Source: JALYXS01 sp051003795 | GTDB taxonomy: Bacteria > Acidobacteriota > Terriglobia > Bryobacterales > Bryobacteraceae | Direction: 5' to 3' | Assembly: GCA_051003795.1 (NCBI GenBank) | Contig: JBPCKZ010000115.1 | Coordinates: forward strand, 1-55,135 | Length of the DNA stretch: 55,135 bases | Shown here: positions 48,371 to 55,135 of the stretch, in pieces | Layout of the letters: every line of letters begins with the position of its first letter | Position numbering within the stretch: position 1 is the first letter of the stretch | The notes under the pieces: generated by a model | Database searches by the model: none | What the model was told of the DNA's origin: nothing | Seen by the model: the letters and a program-made list of their open reading frames with translations, nothing else | Made by a program: the position numbers and the translations under genes

Positions 48371-49401
48371 ATCACGCGACGAATCACGCGACGTCACTGC
48401 CGGACCCCGCTCCCATCCTCGATTTGATTGAAGCCTTCCGCCGCTCGAAAGCAATGTTCGCCGCCGTATCCATGGGAATCTTCGATGCGCTGCACGAATC
48501 TCCCGCGAACGCCGCCGATCTTGCCACGCGATTGAGCGCGAACGCCGACGCTCTCGAACGGCTGCTCGAAGCGTGCGTGGGACTCAAATTGCTGAAACGT
48601 TCGGGCCATGGTTTTGCGAATGAACCGGCCGCGGAAGCGTACCTATGCGGCTTCAGCCCGCAGTCCATGAATGGCTATGTCCGCTATTCGAACGACGTGC
48701 TCTTTAAAGCGTGGGCGAATCTGGAAGACGCGGTGCGCGAGGGCAGCCCCCGGTGGCAGCAGACGTTCGGATTGTCGGGTCCGCTGTTCGAACGCTTTTT
48801 CGACACCGAAGATTCGATGCGGACCTTCATCATGGGCATGCACGGCTTCGGACTGTTGAGTTCTCCAACGGTGGCGCGGGCCTTCGATTTGAGCCGCTTC
48901 CGCCATCTGGTCGATTTGGGCGGAGCAACCGGGCATCTGACGATTGCCGCGTGCGAGGCGTATCCGGAGCTTCGCGGAACGGTTTTCGATTTGGAGCGGG
49001 TGGTAATCGTGGCGCGCGAGCAGGTGGAACGATCTTCCGCGCGCGAGAGAATCGATTGCGTGGCCGGAGACTTCTTCCAGGGCGCATTGCCCGAAGCGGA
49101 TCTCTATGCGCTCGGACGCATTTTGCACGATTGGGGTCCGGCGGCGATCGATTTATTGCTGCGGAAAATTTGGGGCCGGCTGCCCGCTGGCGGCGCTCTA
49201 TTGATCGCGGAAAAACTGCTCGACGACGACAAATGCGGGCCCGTCGCGGCGCAGATGCAATCCTTAAACATGCTGGTGGTGACGGAAGGCAAAGAGCGGA
49301 CCTCGAGTGAATACCGCGCGCTGCTTGAGAATGCCGGTTTTTCGAAAATCGAGGACAAGCGCACGGGCAAGCCCGTCGACGCGATTCTGGCTACTAAATG
49401 A
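48367..49401 (+). CDS. SAM-dependent O-methyltransferase with dimerisation domain
   Basis: 344 residues; ATG overlaps the thiL stop by four bases. N-terminal winged-helix dimerisation domain: RSKAMFAAVSMGIFDALHES, ADLATRLSANADALERLLEA, GLLKR-like region. Catalytic part: LVDLGGATGHLTIAACEAYP, VFDLERVV, GDFFQGALPEADLYALGRIL and HDW (the family's His-Asp-Trp), then GGALLIAEKLLDDD. This is the acetylserotonin/hydroxyneurosporene O-methyltransferase family. Substrate unknown. The first codons are a 12-bp repeat (48367-48390), giving NHATNHAT. Confidence 0.9.
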   Translation: MNHATNHATSLPDPAPILDLIEAFRRSKAMFAAVSMGIFDALHESPANAADLATRLSANADALERLLEACVGLKLLKRSGHGFANEPAAEAYLCGFSPQSMNGYVRYSNDVLFKAWANLEDAVREGSPRWQQTFGLSGPLFERFFDTEDSMRTFIMGMHGFGLLSSPTVARAFDLSRFRHLVDLGGATGHLTIAACEAYPELRGTVFDLERVVIVAREQVERSSARERIDCVAGDFFQGALPEADLYALGRILHDWGPAAIDLLLRKIWGRLPAGGALLIAEKLLDDDKCGPVAAQMQSLNMLVVTEGKERTSSEYRALLENAGFSKIEDKRTGKPVDAILATK

Positions 49402-50318
49402 AAATCGAAAAGGTTCCCTACGGCGGGTGGCCCAACTGTTATCGAATCGCGAACGGGGACGTGGAACTGATCGTCACAGGCGATGTCGGCCCGCGCATCA
49501 TGCGGTACGGTTTCACCGGCGGGCGGAATCTCTTTAAGGAATACGCGGAAACGCTCGGGAAGTCGGGCGAGCCGGACTGGCAGCTTCGCGGAGGCCATCG
49601 CCTCTGGGCCGCGCCCGAACAGCATCCGCGAACGTATGCCCCCGATAACGATCCCGTGCAAGTCACCGTTCATGGCGACGTTCTCGAAGCGGTGCAGCCG
49701 GTCGAGCCGTCCACCGGTTTGCAAAAGCGGATCGTCGTAAAATTGGCGGCGGAAGGAACGGGTGTCGATGTCTTGCACCGGATTACGAACACGCTCCCTT
49801 GGTCCATCGAGGTCTCCCCGTGGGCTCTCACCATGATGGCGCAAGGCGGCGTGGGCCTAACGGGCTTTCCACCCCGCGGTGAGCATCCCGGCATTCTGCC
49901 GCCGACTCATCCGCTGGTGATGTGGGCTTTCACCGATCTCACCGATCCGCGGTGGATCTTCACGAAAAAGTACCTCGGCTTGCGGCAGGACCCAAATAAT
50001 GCGGTGCCGCAAAAGCTGGGGCTTTATAACGAGCACACCTGGGGCGCGTATCTGCTGGGGTCGGATCTGTTCTTAAAGGAATGCTGGGCCGATCCCGTGG
50101 GAACCTATCCGGATCGGGGCTGTTCCTATGAAACATTCAGCCGGAACGATATGCTCGAGATCGAAACGCTCGGACCTTTGGAGCGGGTAACGCCGGGCGA
50201 CACCGTCGAGCATATGGAACGATGGAGCCTCCACCGGAATATTCGGATCCCGGAGTTTACCGACGCTTGCCTGGATAACGTAATCGCGCCATTGCTCGAC
50301 AAGTGGATGCTCGAATGA
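49398..50318 (+). CDS. Conserved protein, galactose mutarotase-like/DUF4380-type fold
   Basis: 306 residues, no signal peptide. WPNCYRIANGDVELIVTGDV, GPRIMRYGF, GGHRLWAAPEQHPRTYAPDN, HRITNTLPWSIEVSPWALTM, YNEHTWGAYLLGSDLFLKE and YETFSRNDMLEIETLGPLER fit the all-beta mutarotase-like superfamily that binds sugars. The exact family and reaction are unknown. It overlaps both neighbours by four bases, so it is co-translated with the methyltransferase and moaC. Confidence 0.75.
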   Translation: MKIEKVPYGGWPNCYRIANGDVELIVTGDVGPRIMRYGFTGGRNLFKEYAETLGKSGEPDWQLRGGHRLWAAPEQHPRTYAPDNDPVQVTVHGDVLEAVQPVEPSTGLQKRIVVKLAAEGTGVDVLHRITNTLPWSIEVSPWALTMMAQGGVGLTGFPPRGEHPGILPPTHPLVMWAFTDLTDPRWIFTKKYLGLRQDPNNAVPQKLGLYNEHTWGAYLLGSDLFLKECWADPVGTYPDRGCSYETFSRNDMLEIETLGPLERVTPGDTVEHMERWSLHRNIRIPEFTDACLDNVIAPLLDKWMLE

Positions 50319-50776
50319 AAGACCTTTCCCACTTCGATGCCGCCGGCCTCCCGCGCATGGTTGACGTTTCGGCAAAGACCGAAACCCGCCGCACCGCCCG
50401 CGCGCACGCCTTCGTCCGTATCGCCCCCGCGGTCTTAAGCAAGCTTCCCGAAAATCCCAAAGGCAATCCACTCGAAATCGCGCGCATGGCGGGCATCATG
50501 GCCGCCAAAAAAACCTCCAGCCTCATTCCGCTCTGCCACCCGTTGATGCTTTCGCACGCCGACGTGGAGGTCACGGTTGAATCCGGCGGCGTCCGGATCT
50601 TTGCGAGCGCGGCCACTACCGCTCAAACCGGCGTCGAAATGGAAGCGCTCACGGCCGCCGCCGTCGCGGCGCTCACGGTGTATGACATGACCAAGGCGCT
50701 CGACAAGTCCATTGAAATTCAGGACCTTTACCTGCTCGAAAAGACTGGCGGCAAGAGCGGATACTTCAAACGGTGA
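50315..50776 (+). CDS. moaC: Cyclic pyranopterin monophosphate synthase
   Basis: 153 residues from ATG 50315, overlapping the previous stop (ATGA). MVDVSAKTETRRTARAHAFV, AGIMAAKKTSSLIPLCHPLM, TGVEMEALTAAAVAALTVYD and MTKALDKSIEIQDLYLLEKT and GGKSG cover the whole family pattern, with the catalytic Lys and Asp residues. Second half-reaction of the first molybdenum-cofactor step. Confidence 0.97.
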   Translation: MKDLSHFDAAGLPRMVDVSAKTETRRTARAHAFVRIAPAVLSKLPENPKGNPLEIARMAGIMAAKKTSSLIPLCHPLMLSHADVEVTVESGGVRIFASAATTAQTGVEMEALTAAAVAALTVYDMTKALDKSIEIQDLYLLEKTGGKSGYFKR

Positions 50777-51255
50777 TCGAAGCGGCGGTCCTAACCATCA
50801 GCGATTCCGTACATGCAGGCACGCGCGCCGACCAATCCGGCCCCGCGGTTAAAGAACGCCTCGAATCGCTCGGCTGGCTTGTTCAGGAGATCGACGTTCT
50901 CCCCGACGACCGCGTCCTTATCGCCGCGCGCCTGCGAACCCTGACCGTCCCGGTGATTTTCACAACCGGCGGCACGGGTTTAGCCGCTCGCGATGTCACC
51001 CCCGAAGCCACGCGAGACGTAATCGATCGCGAAATACCGGGCATTGGAGAACTCATGCGCGCCCTCGGGCGCCAGTCGGCCAAACTCGCTCCGCTTTCCC
51101 GCGCGCTGGCCGGAACGCGAGGCAAAACGCTCATCGTCAATCTCCCCGGTTCTCCGCGCGGAGCCGTGGAATCGCTCGATGCTATCGTTGAGTTGTTGCC
51201 GCATGTGGTCGATCTCCTCAATGGGAAAACCGAACATCCAACCGCCGCGTCTTAA
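50773..51255 (+). CDS. Molybdopterin adenylyltransferase-like (MogA/MoaB family)
   Basis: 160 residues from GTG 50773, overlapping moaC by four bases. AAVLTISDSVHAGTRADQSG, TTGGTGLAARDVTPEATRDV, GIGELMRALG, and NLPGSPRGAVESLDAI are the MogA/MoaB signatures. Activates molybdopterin by adenylation before metal insertion. MogA and MoaB cannot be separated by eye. Confidence 0.92.
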   Translation: MIEAAVLTISDSVHAGTRADQSGPAVKERLESLGWLVQEIDVLPDDRVLIAARLRTLTVPVIFTTGGTGLAARDVTPEATRDVIDREIPGIGELMRALGRQSAKLAPLSRALAGTRGKTLIVNLPGSPRGAVESLDAIVELLPHVVDLLNGKTEHPTAAS

Positions 51256-51259
51256 CCGT

Positions 51260-52342
51260 ATGCCACTTCCTCGATTTCTTTTGACCGCCGGTTTGACGTG
51301 CGCCTTGTCTTTGGCGCAACAGAGTACGCAACAGACCGCGTCCGAGCCAATCGAAACTCCCATCGAGCGCACCACGGTGAACTTCGTCGCCGCCCCCGTT
51401 ACCGTGCTCGATAAGAGTGGCGCGATCGTCAACGGCCTGCAACCCGCGCAATTTCATCTGTTCGACAACGGCAAAGAGCAGAATATCGCCGTCGATCAAA
51501 CTTTCCAGCCGATTTCCATGGTGATCGCCATTGAGGCAAGCGATCGCATCGATTCCATCCTGACGCAAATCCACAAGATCGGGCCGTTGATCGAGCCCCT
51601 GGTCATCGGGGATCAAGGCGAGGCCGCGGTGTTGGCCTACGACCATCGCATTCAGGAAATGCAGCCGTTCACCAACGATTCGACGAAGATCGAGAAAGCG
51701 ATTCAGAAGATTCACGCGGGCAGCACCAGCAGCCGCATGATCGACGCCATCGATCGTTCGGTTTTCATGCTGCGGTCGAAACCGCCAAGCCACCGGCGAA
51801 TCATACTTTTGATCGGCGAAACGCGCGATAAGGGGAGCGAAGGTAAACTCAAAGACGCTCTGGTCGACGCGCAGATCAGCAACGTCACCATCTATGCGGT
51901 GGATATTTCTCAAATTTCGAGGCGCCTGACCGGGAAGGCCCAGCCGCCGCGTCCCGACCCGTTTCCGCCCGCCGCGCGCAATCTGCCTGGAGGCGCGCCA
52001 AACACGCCCACGACGGTGGCGCAGGCGACGGGCCTTGGCGGAAGCGCGGAATTCGTGCCGCTTCTCGTCGAAATTTACAAAGACGCGAAAGGCATCTTCG
52101 TAAACAATCCGGTCGAGATATTCACACGCGGAACGGGCGGTTCCGAATTCAGTTTTTACAAGCAGCGCGGGCTTGAAAAGGCGATCGAAAGTATTAGCGA
52201 AGAGATTCACAGCCAATACGTGATTACCTACAATCCGAACAACAAGAGCGAAGGCGGATTTCACGAGATCAGCGTGCAGCTTAACCGCTCGGATCTGAAG
52301 GTACAGACACGTCCGGGGTATTGGCTCGCAAGCCTGAAGTAG
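51260..52342 (+). CDS. Exported VWA-domain protein
   Basis: 360 residues from ATG 51260, four bases after the mog-like gene. Signal peptide RFLLTAGLTCALSLAQ, then an Ig-like lead (VNFVAAPVTVLDKSGAIVNG and LQPAQFHLFDNGKEQNI) and a von Willebrand A domain (ISMVIAIEASDRIDSI, AVLAYDHRIQEM, RRIILLIGETRDKGS). The MIDAS DxSxS is degraded to EASDR. Ends with SISEEIHSQYVITYNPNNKS and YWLASLK. VWFA_rel-type proteins with this layout are numerous in acidobacteria; function unknown. Confidence 0.85.
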   Translation: MPLPRFLLTAGLTCALSLAQQSTQQTASEPIETPIERTTVNFVAAPVTVLDKSGAIVNGLQPAQFHLFDNGKEQNIAVDQTFQPISMVIAIEASDRIDSILTQIHKIGPLIEPLVIGDQGEAAVLAYDHRIQEMQPFTNDSTKIEKAIQKIHAGSTSSRMIDAIDRSVFMLRSKPPSHRRIILLIGETRDKGSEGKLKDALVDAQISNVTIYAVDISQISRRLTGKAQPPRPDPFPPAARNLPGGAPNTPTTVAQATGLGGSAEFVPLLVEIYKDAKGIFVNNPVEIFTRGTGGSEFSFYKQRGLEKAIESISEEIHSQYVITYNPNNKSEGGFHEISVQLNRSDLKVQTRPGYWLASLK

Positions 52343-52344
52343 CT

Positions 52345-52384
52345 GAATTGGTAGAATTGGATTTACCGCCGCATTACCGCCATA
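52345..52384 (+). repeat. Two adjacent tandem duplications forming the prfB leader
   Basis: GAATTGGTA/GAATTGGAT at 52345-52362, then TTACCGCCGCA/TTACCGCCATA at 52363-52384, immediately before the prfB ATG. Confidence 0.8.
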
Positions 52385-53519
52385 ATGACTCTCGACGAAC
52401 TCGAACGCGAATACACGCCGCTCCGCGAACAGGCTCACGCCGTGCGGAGCTATCTTTGACTCGGCCGGCAAGCGGTCGCAAATCCAAAAATTAGAAAAAC
52501 AGATCAACGCGCCTGAATTCTGGAATCAACCGGAAAAGAGCCAGCGCGTGATGCAGGACCGCAAGCGCCTGGAAGAAGCGATCGGGCACGATCGTAATAT
52601 TTCCGCGCTGACCTCCGATATCGATACGCTTTTCGAACTCGCGCGGGAAGGCGAACAGGTCGCGGGCGATATCGAGCGCGATCTGAAATCCTACTCCGAG
52701 TTGCTCGAGAAGCTCGAGACCTCCATGCTGCTTTCGGGCGAGAACGATGCGCGCGACGCGATCATGGTGATTCATCCGGGCGCGGGCGGCACCGAAAGTC
52801 AGGATTGGGCCGAAATGCTGCTGCGCATGTATCTGCGCTGGGCGGAGCGGAACAACATGTCGGTCGTGATTACAGACCGTCAGGAAGGCGACGGCGCGGG
52901 GATCAAGTCCGCTACTTTCGAGGTCAACGGGCTCAACGCGTTCGGGCTGCTGCAATCCGAAATCGGCGTGCACCGGCTGGTGCGTATCTCGCCGTTCGAC
53001 GCCAACGCGCGGCGGCACACGTCGTTTGCATCGGTTTTTGTGTACCCGCAAATCGACGACGAGATCAAGATCGATATCAAGCTGGACGATTTGCGGATCG
53101 ACACCTTCCGGTCGGGCGGCGCCGGCGGGCAGCACGTCAACATGACCGACTCGGCGGTGCGCATCACGCACTATCCGACGGGAATTGTCGTGCAGTGCCA
53201 GAACGAACGGTCCCAGCATAAGAACCGCGATACCGCGATGAAGCAGCTCCGCGCGAAGATGTACGAATTCGAGCTCGAGAAAAAGCGCGAAGAAACGCGG
53301 AAAACCGAGGCTTCGAAGCTGGAGATCAACTTCGGCAGCCAGATTCGCAGCTACGTGCTCGCGCCGTACCGGATGATCAAGGATCACCGGACGAAGCTCT
53401 CAATAGGCGATGTGGACCGCGTGCTCGAAGGGGATCTCGAGCCGCTGATGCACGCGTGGCTGGTGTATCGCAAGACGGGGAAGATCGCCGGCGACGCCAA
53501 AGACGATTTGCCCGATTAG
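52385..53519 (+). CDS. prfB: Peptide chain release factor 2, needs programmed +1 frameshift
   Basis: Reads UGA and UAA stops. The first frame starts at ATG 52385 (MTLDELEREYTPLREQ) and stops after 24 codons at TGA 52457. A +1 shift there continues as DSAGKRSQIQKLEKQINAPE, FWNQPEKS and on to 53519. Joined product about 377 residues, normal for RF2. Landmarks: HPGAGGTESQDWAEMLLRMY, the UGA-reading tripeptide SPF in RISPFDANARRHTSF, and the GGQ in SGGAGGQHVNMTDSAVRITH. Gene callers tend to start it at an internal codon such as ATG 52548. ywlC follows one base after the stop. Confidence 0.97.
52445..52460 (+). promoter_or_regulatory. prfB programmed +1 frameshift site
   Basis: CGGAGCTATCTTTGAC: an SD-like GGAG three bases before the slip codon region, then TAT CTT TGA C. 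The CTT TGA C core is identical to that of E. coli prfB. Low RF2 lets the ribosome slip from CTT to TTT and read GAC. Confidence 0.95.
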
Positions 53520-53520
53520 C

Positions 53521-54465
53521 ATGACGGTTCAAGAAGCGGCCGCGGCGATCCGGGCGGGTAAGCTGGTTGCTTTCCCCACGGAAACGGTCTACGGACTTGG
53601 CGCCAACGCGCTCGACGCCGAAGCCGTGCGCCGCATTTTCGAAATCAAAGGGCGGCCCGCCACCAGCCCCCTGATCGTCCACGTCGCAACCATGCAGATG
53701 GGGCGAGACCTGGTCCGAAGCTGGCCCGCAGAAGCGGACGCCCTCGCGCGCCAATTCTGGCCCGGTCCGCTCACTCTTGTCCTCCCCAAGCAGGCTTGCA
53801 TTCCCGATATCGTCACCGCCGGCCTCGATACCGTGGGTGTCAGAATGCCCGCTCACCCGCTCGCTCTCGAACTGCTCCGGGAATCGGGCGTGCCGATCGC
53901 CGCCCCGAGCGCAAACCGATTTACCGAACTTTCGCCCACCACCGCAGAGCATGTCCGGCAATCCTTCGGAGCGCGGGTAGAGTTGATCCTCGACGGCGGC
54001 CCATGCGCGGTCGGCATCGAGTCCACCGTGCTCTCGCTGGTGAACGGCCCCGAGTTGCTCCGCCCCGGGATGATCGCGCGCGAGCGGATCGAAAGCGTTA
54101 TCGGCCCCGTCGCGCTGGGGGAGTCGGACGGAGAAGGCCCGCACGCCTCGCCAGGCCAACAGCCTCGTCACTACTGCCCGCGCACGCCGATGATCCTGGG
54201 CAATCCGCCGGCACTGGGCAGAGGGGCCTATCTGTGGATTCAGAGTTCCGCGCGCGGCGCTCATGTCAGCATACGGATGCCCTCCGACGCCGCCGCTTAC
54301 GCCGCCCAGCTCTACCAAACTCTTCATGAATTGGATCGTCAATCGCTCGACTGGATCGCGGTCGAGCCGCTTCCCGCCGATCCAGCCTGGCTCGCCATTG
54401 CGGACCGTTTGCAACGGGCGGCGGCACGGCTGGGAGCCAATAGCCCCCGGTCCGCATCAAACTAA
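53521..54465 (+). CDS. L-threonylcarbamoyladenylate synthase (Sua5/YwlC type)
   Basis: 314 residues. YrdC domain: AAIRAGKLVAFPTETVYGLG, KGRPATSPLIVHV, FWPGPLTLVLP, GVRMPAHPLALELL, PIAAPSANRFTELSPTTAEH, and GGPCAVGIESTVLSL with LLRPGMI. The extra C-terminal Sua5 domain begins after the SPGQQPRHYCP linker, which marks the two-domain Sua5/YwlC form. First step of t6A tRNA modification. No tsaB/D/E nearby. Confidence 0.95.
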   Translation: MTVQEAAAAIRAGKLVAFPTETVYGLGANALDAEAVRRIFEIKGRPATSPLIVHVATMQMGRDLVRSWPAEADALARQFWPGPLTLVLPKQACIPDIVTAGLDTVGVRMPAHPLALELLRESGVPIAAPSANRFTELSPTTAEHVRQSFGARVELILDGGPCAVGIESTVLSLVNGPELLRPGMIARERIESVIGPVALGESDGEGPHASPGQQPRHYCPRTPMILGNPPALGRGAYLWIQSSARGAHVSIRMPSDAAAYAAQLYQTLHELDRQSLDWIAVEPLPADPAWLAIADRLQRAAARLGANSPRSASN

Positions 54466-54482
54466 TAGAGAACAGAGGCGAT

Positions 54483-55069
54483 ATGAAGATATTTAGCTGG
54501 GTTGCTTGTGCGGCCTTCGCGGCCCCGCTGTGGGGCGCGATTCCGGCGCATCCGGGAATGTTGAACTACATGGAAGGGCAGGCCTCAATTAACGGCGAGC
54601 CGGTAAATTCGCGGTCGGTCGGGTCCATGGATGTCGAACGCGGCCAGGTTTTACAAACCGGCCAGGGGAAAGCCGAAATCCTGCTGACGCCCGGTGTTTT
54701 TCTGCGATTGGGCGATAACAGCGCGCTCAGGATGGTTTCACCAGCGTTGACGAACACCAGCGTGGAACTGCTTCATGGCGAGGCGCTCGTTGAAGTCGCC
54801 GATTTGCATAAAGAGAACAACCTTCGCGTTCTGGATGGCGGGGCTATACGACGGAGCTGGAGAAAAACGGCCTGTATTCCTACCTTCCCGGCGATGGTTT
54901 TCTTTATAGCCCGTTTGGTGACGGATTCTACTCGCCGTGGGGGGCGTATGCCGCTCCGGCGGTTGTGTATCGCGACGGCAGGAATTTCGGCAATCGGGGA
55001 CACGTTTTCGCATGTCCGCCGTGCATGCGGGCGGCGAACATTCCGGTGGCGGACATGGACGCTAAATAG
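54483..55069 (+). pseudogene. FecR-like secreted protein, internally deleted and frameshifted
   Basis: ATG 54483 opens a signal peptide (MKIFSWVACAAFAAPLWGA) and a FecR-like domain: MLNYMEGQASINGEPVNSRS, VLQTGQGKAEILLTPGVFLR, MVSPALTNTSVELLHGEALV. After EVADLHKENNLRVLDGGA (about 54840) the frame loses sense. A different frame from 54842 reads TELEKNGLYSYLPGDGFLYS, PFGDGFYSPWGAYAAPAVVY to a TAG at 55069, the Tyr/Gly-rich tail normal for these proteins. About 100 residues between the two parts are missing, judged from relatives. The unshifted frame continues to 55079 but is not protein-like. Confidence 0.7.
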
Positions 55070-55135
55070 AGGCTCTTAACCGCCGGGCCAAGTCCGGATC
55101 GTGCTTGTAGAACTCCAAGGCGAAGATCGCGGACA
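55062..55135 (-). CDS. 3' end of an unidentified minus-strand gene
   Basis: Reading inward from the window edge, one frame gives SAIFALEFYKHDPDLARRLR and then ASI before TAG at 55062. The composition looks like real protein. Too short to identify; its stop lies against the end of the broken fecR-like gene. Confidence 0.35.
   Translation of the reverse strand, partial: SAIFALEFYKHDPDLARRLRASI

Noticed and set aside
52457..52459. In-frame TGA as selenocysteine codon or as a disabling mutation of prfB
   Set aside because: Position, CTT TGA C context and continuation in the +1 frame fit the known RF2 frameshift.

Overview
The window is 55 kb of gene-dense, GC-rich DNA from a free-living bacterium, most likely an acidobacterium of the Solibacter/Bryobacterales kind. 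The signs are a secreted hydrolase ending in a domain that resembles the Solibacter-type C-terminal domain (TIGR03437), a PEP-CTERM protein, a bifunctional glycosyltransferase/methyltransferase, an LptC-LptA fusion, a PQQ dehydrogenase next to a diheme cytochrome and a DUF1080 protein, and FecR and SpoIIE-phosphatase families typical of that phylum. This assignment is by recognition only; no search was run. Genes are packed tightly, many overlap by 1-4 bases, and no stretch over 300 bases lacks a gene. I saw no tRNA, rRNA, CRISPR array, insertion sequence or convincing terminator.

Region 1 (1-8.1 kb): the 3' part of an unrecognised protein, a decayed vapBC pair, then a five-gene type III-A CRISPR effector operon (cas10/csm1, csm2, csm3, csm4, csm5) running into fabD. 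The Cas10 is short: it keeps both palm-like regions and a GGDD cyclase motif but has no HD nuclease and no cysteine zinc motif. Csm3 keeps its catalytic Asp. Csm2 carries an RG-rich tail. No array, cas6, cas1/cas2 or CARF effector is visible.

Region 2 (8.1-21.6 kb): rpmE, an ECF sigma factor / membrane anti-sigma / Spy-like sensor trio that looks like a Cnr-type module, a glycogen debranching enzyme, an alkyltransferase-like protein, a tandem Spy-like secreted protein, an orphan hydantoinase B, lactate permease, RlpA and a FtsX-type permease.

Region 3 (21.6-37 kb): typA, an FHA-GAF-SpoIIE phosphatase coupled to a Fur-family regulator, a secreted lipase-like protein, a NicO-type metal exporter, the coupled chain deoC / GAF-GAF-SpoIIE phosphatase / lysA, and an LPS-export operon (lptC-lptA fusion, then lptB running in frame without a stop into an aldo/keto reductase).

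Region 4 (37-45 kb): exported proteins that look like one periplasmic oxidation and degradation cluster (amidohydrolase, HpcH/HpaI-like aldolase, DUF1080, diheme cytochrome c, PQQ dehydrogenase with a lanthanide-type Asp), then a glycosyltransferase-methyltransferase and a PEP-CTERM protein.

Region 5 (45-55 kb): O-methyltransferase and thiO, convergent infC, then a translationally coupled chain thiL / methyltransferase / mutarotase-like protein / moaC / mog-moaB / VWA protein, prfB with its programmed +1 frameshift, a Sua5/YwlC enzyme and a broken fecR-like gene. Two themes recur: genes damaged by internal deletion (vapC, two VOC proteins, fecR) and short 12-15 bp tandem duplications inside or just before genes.
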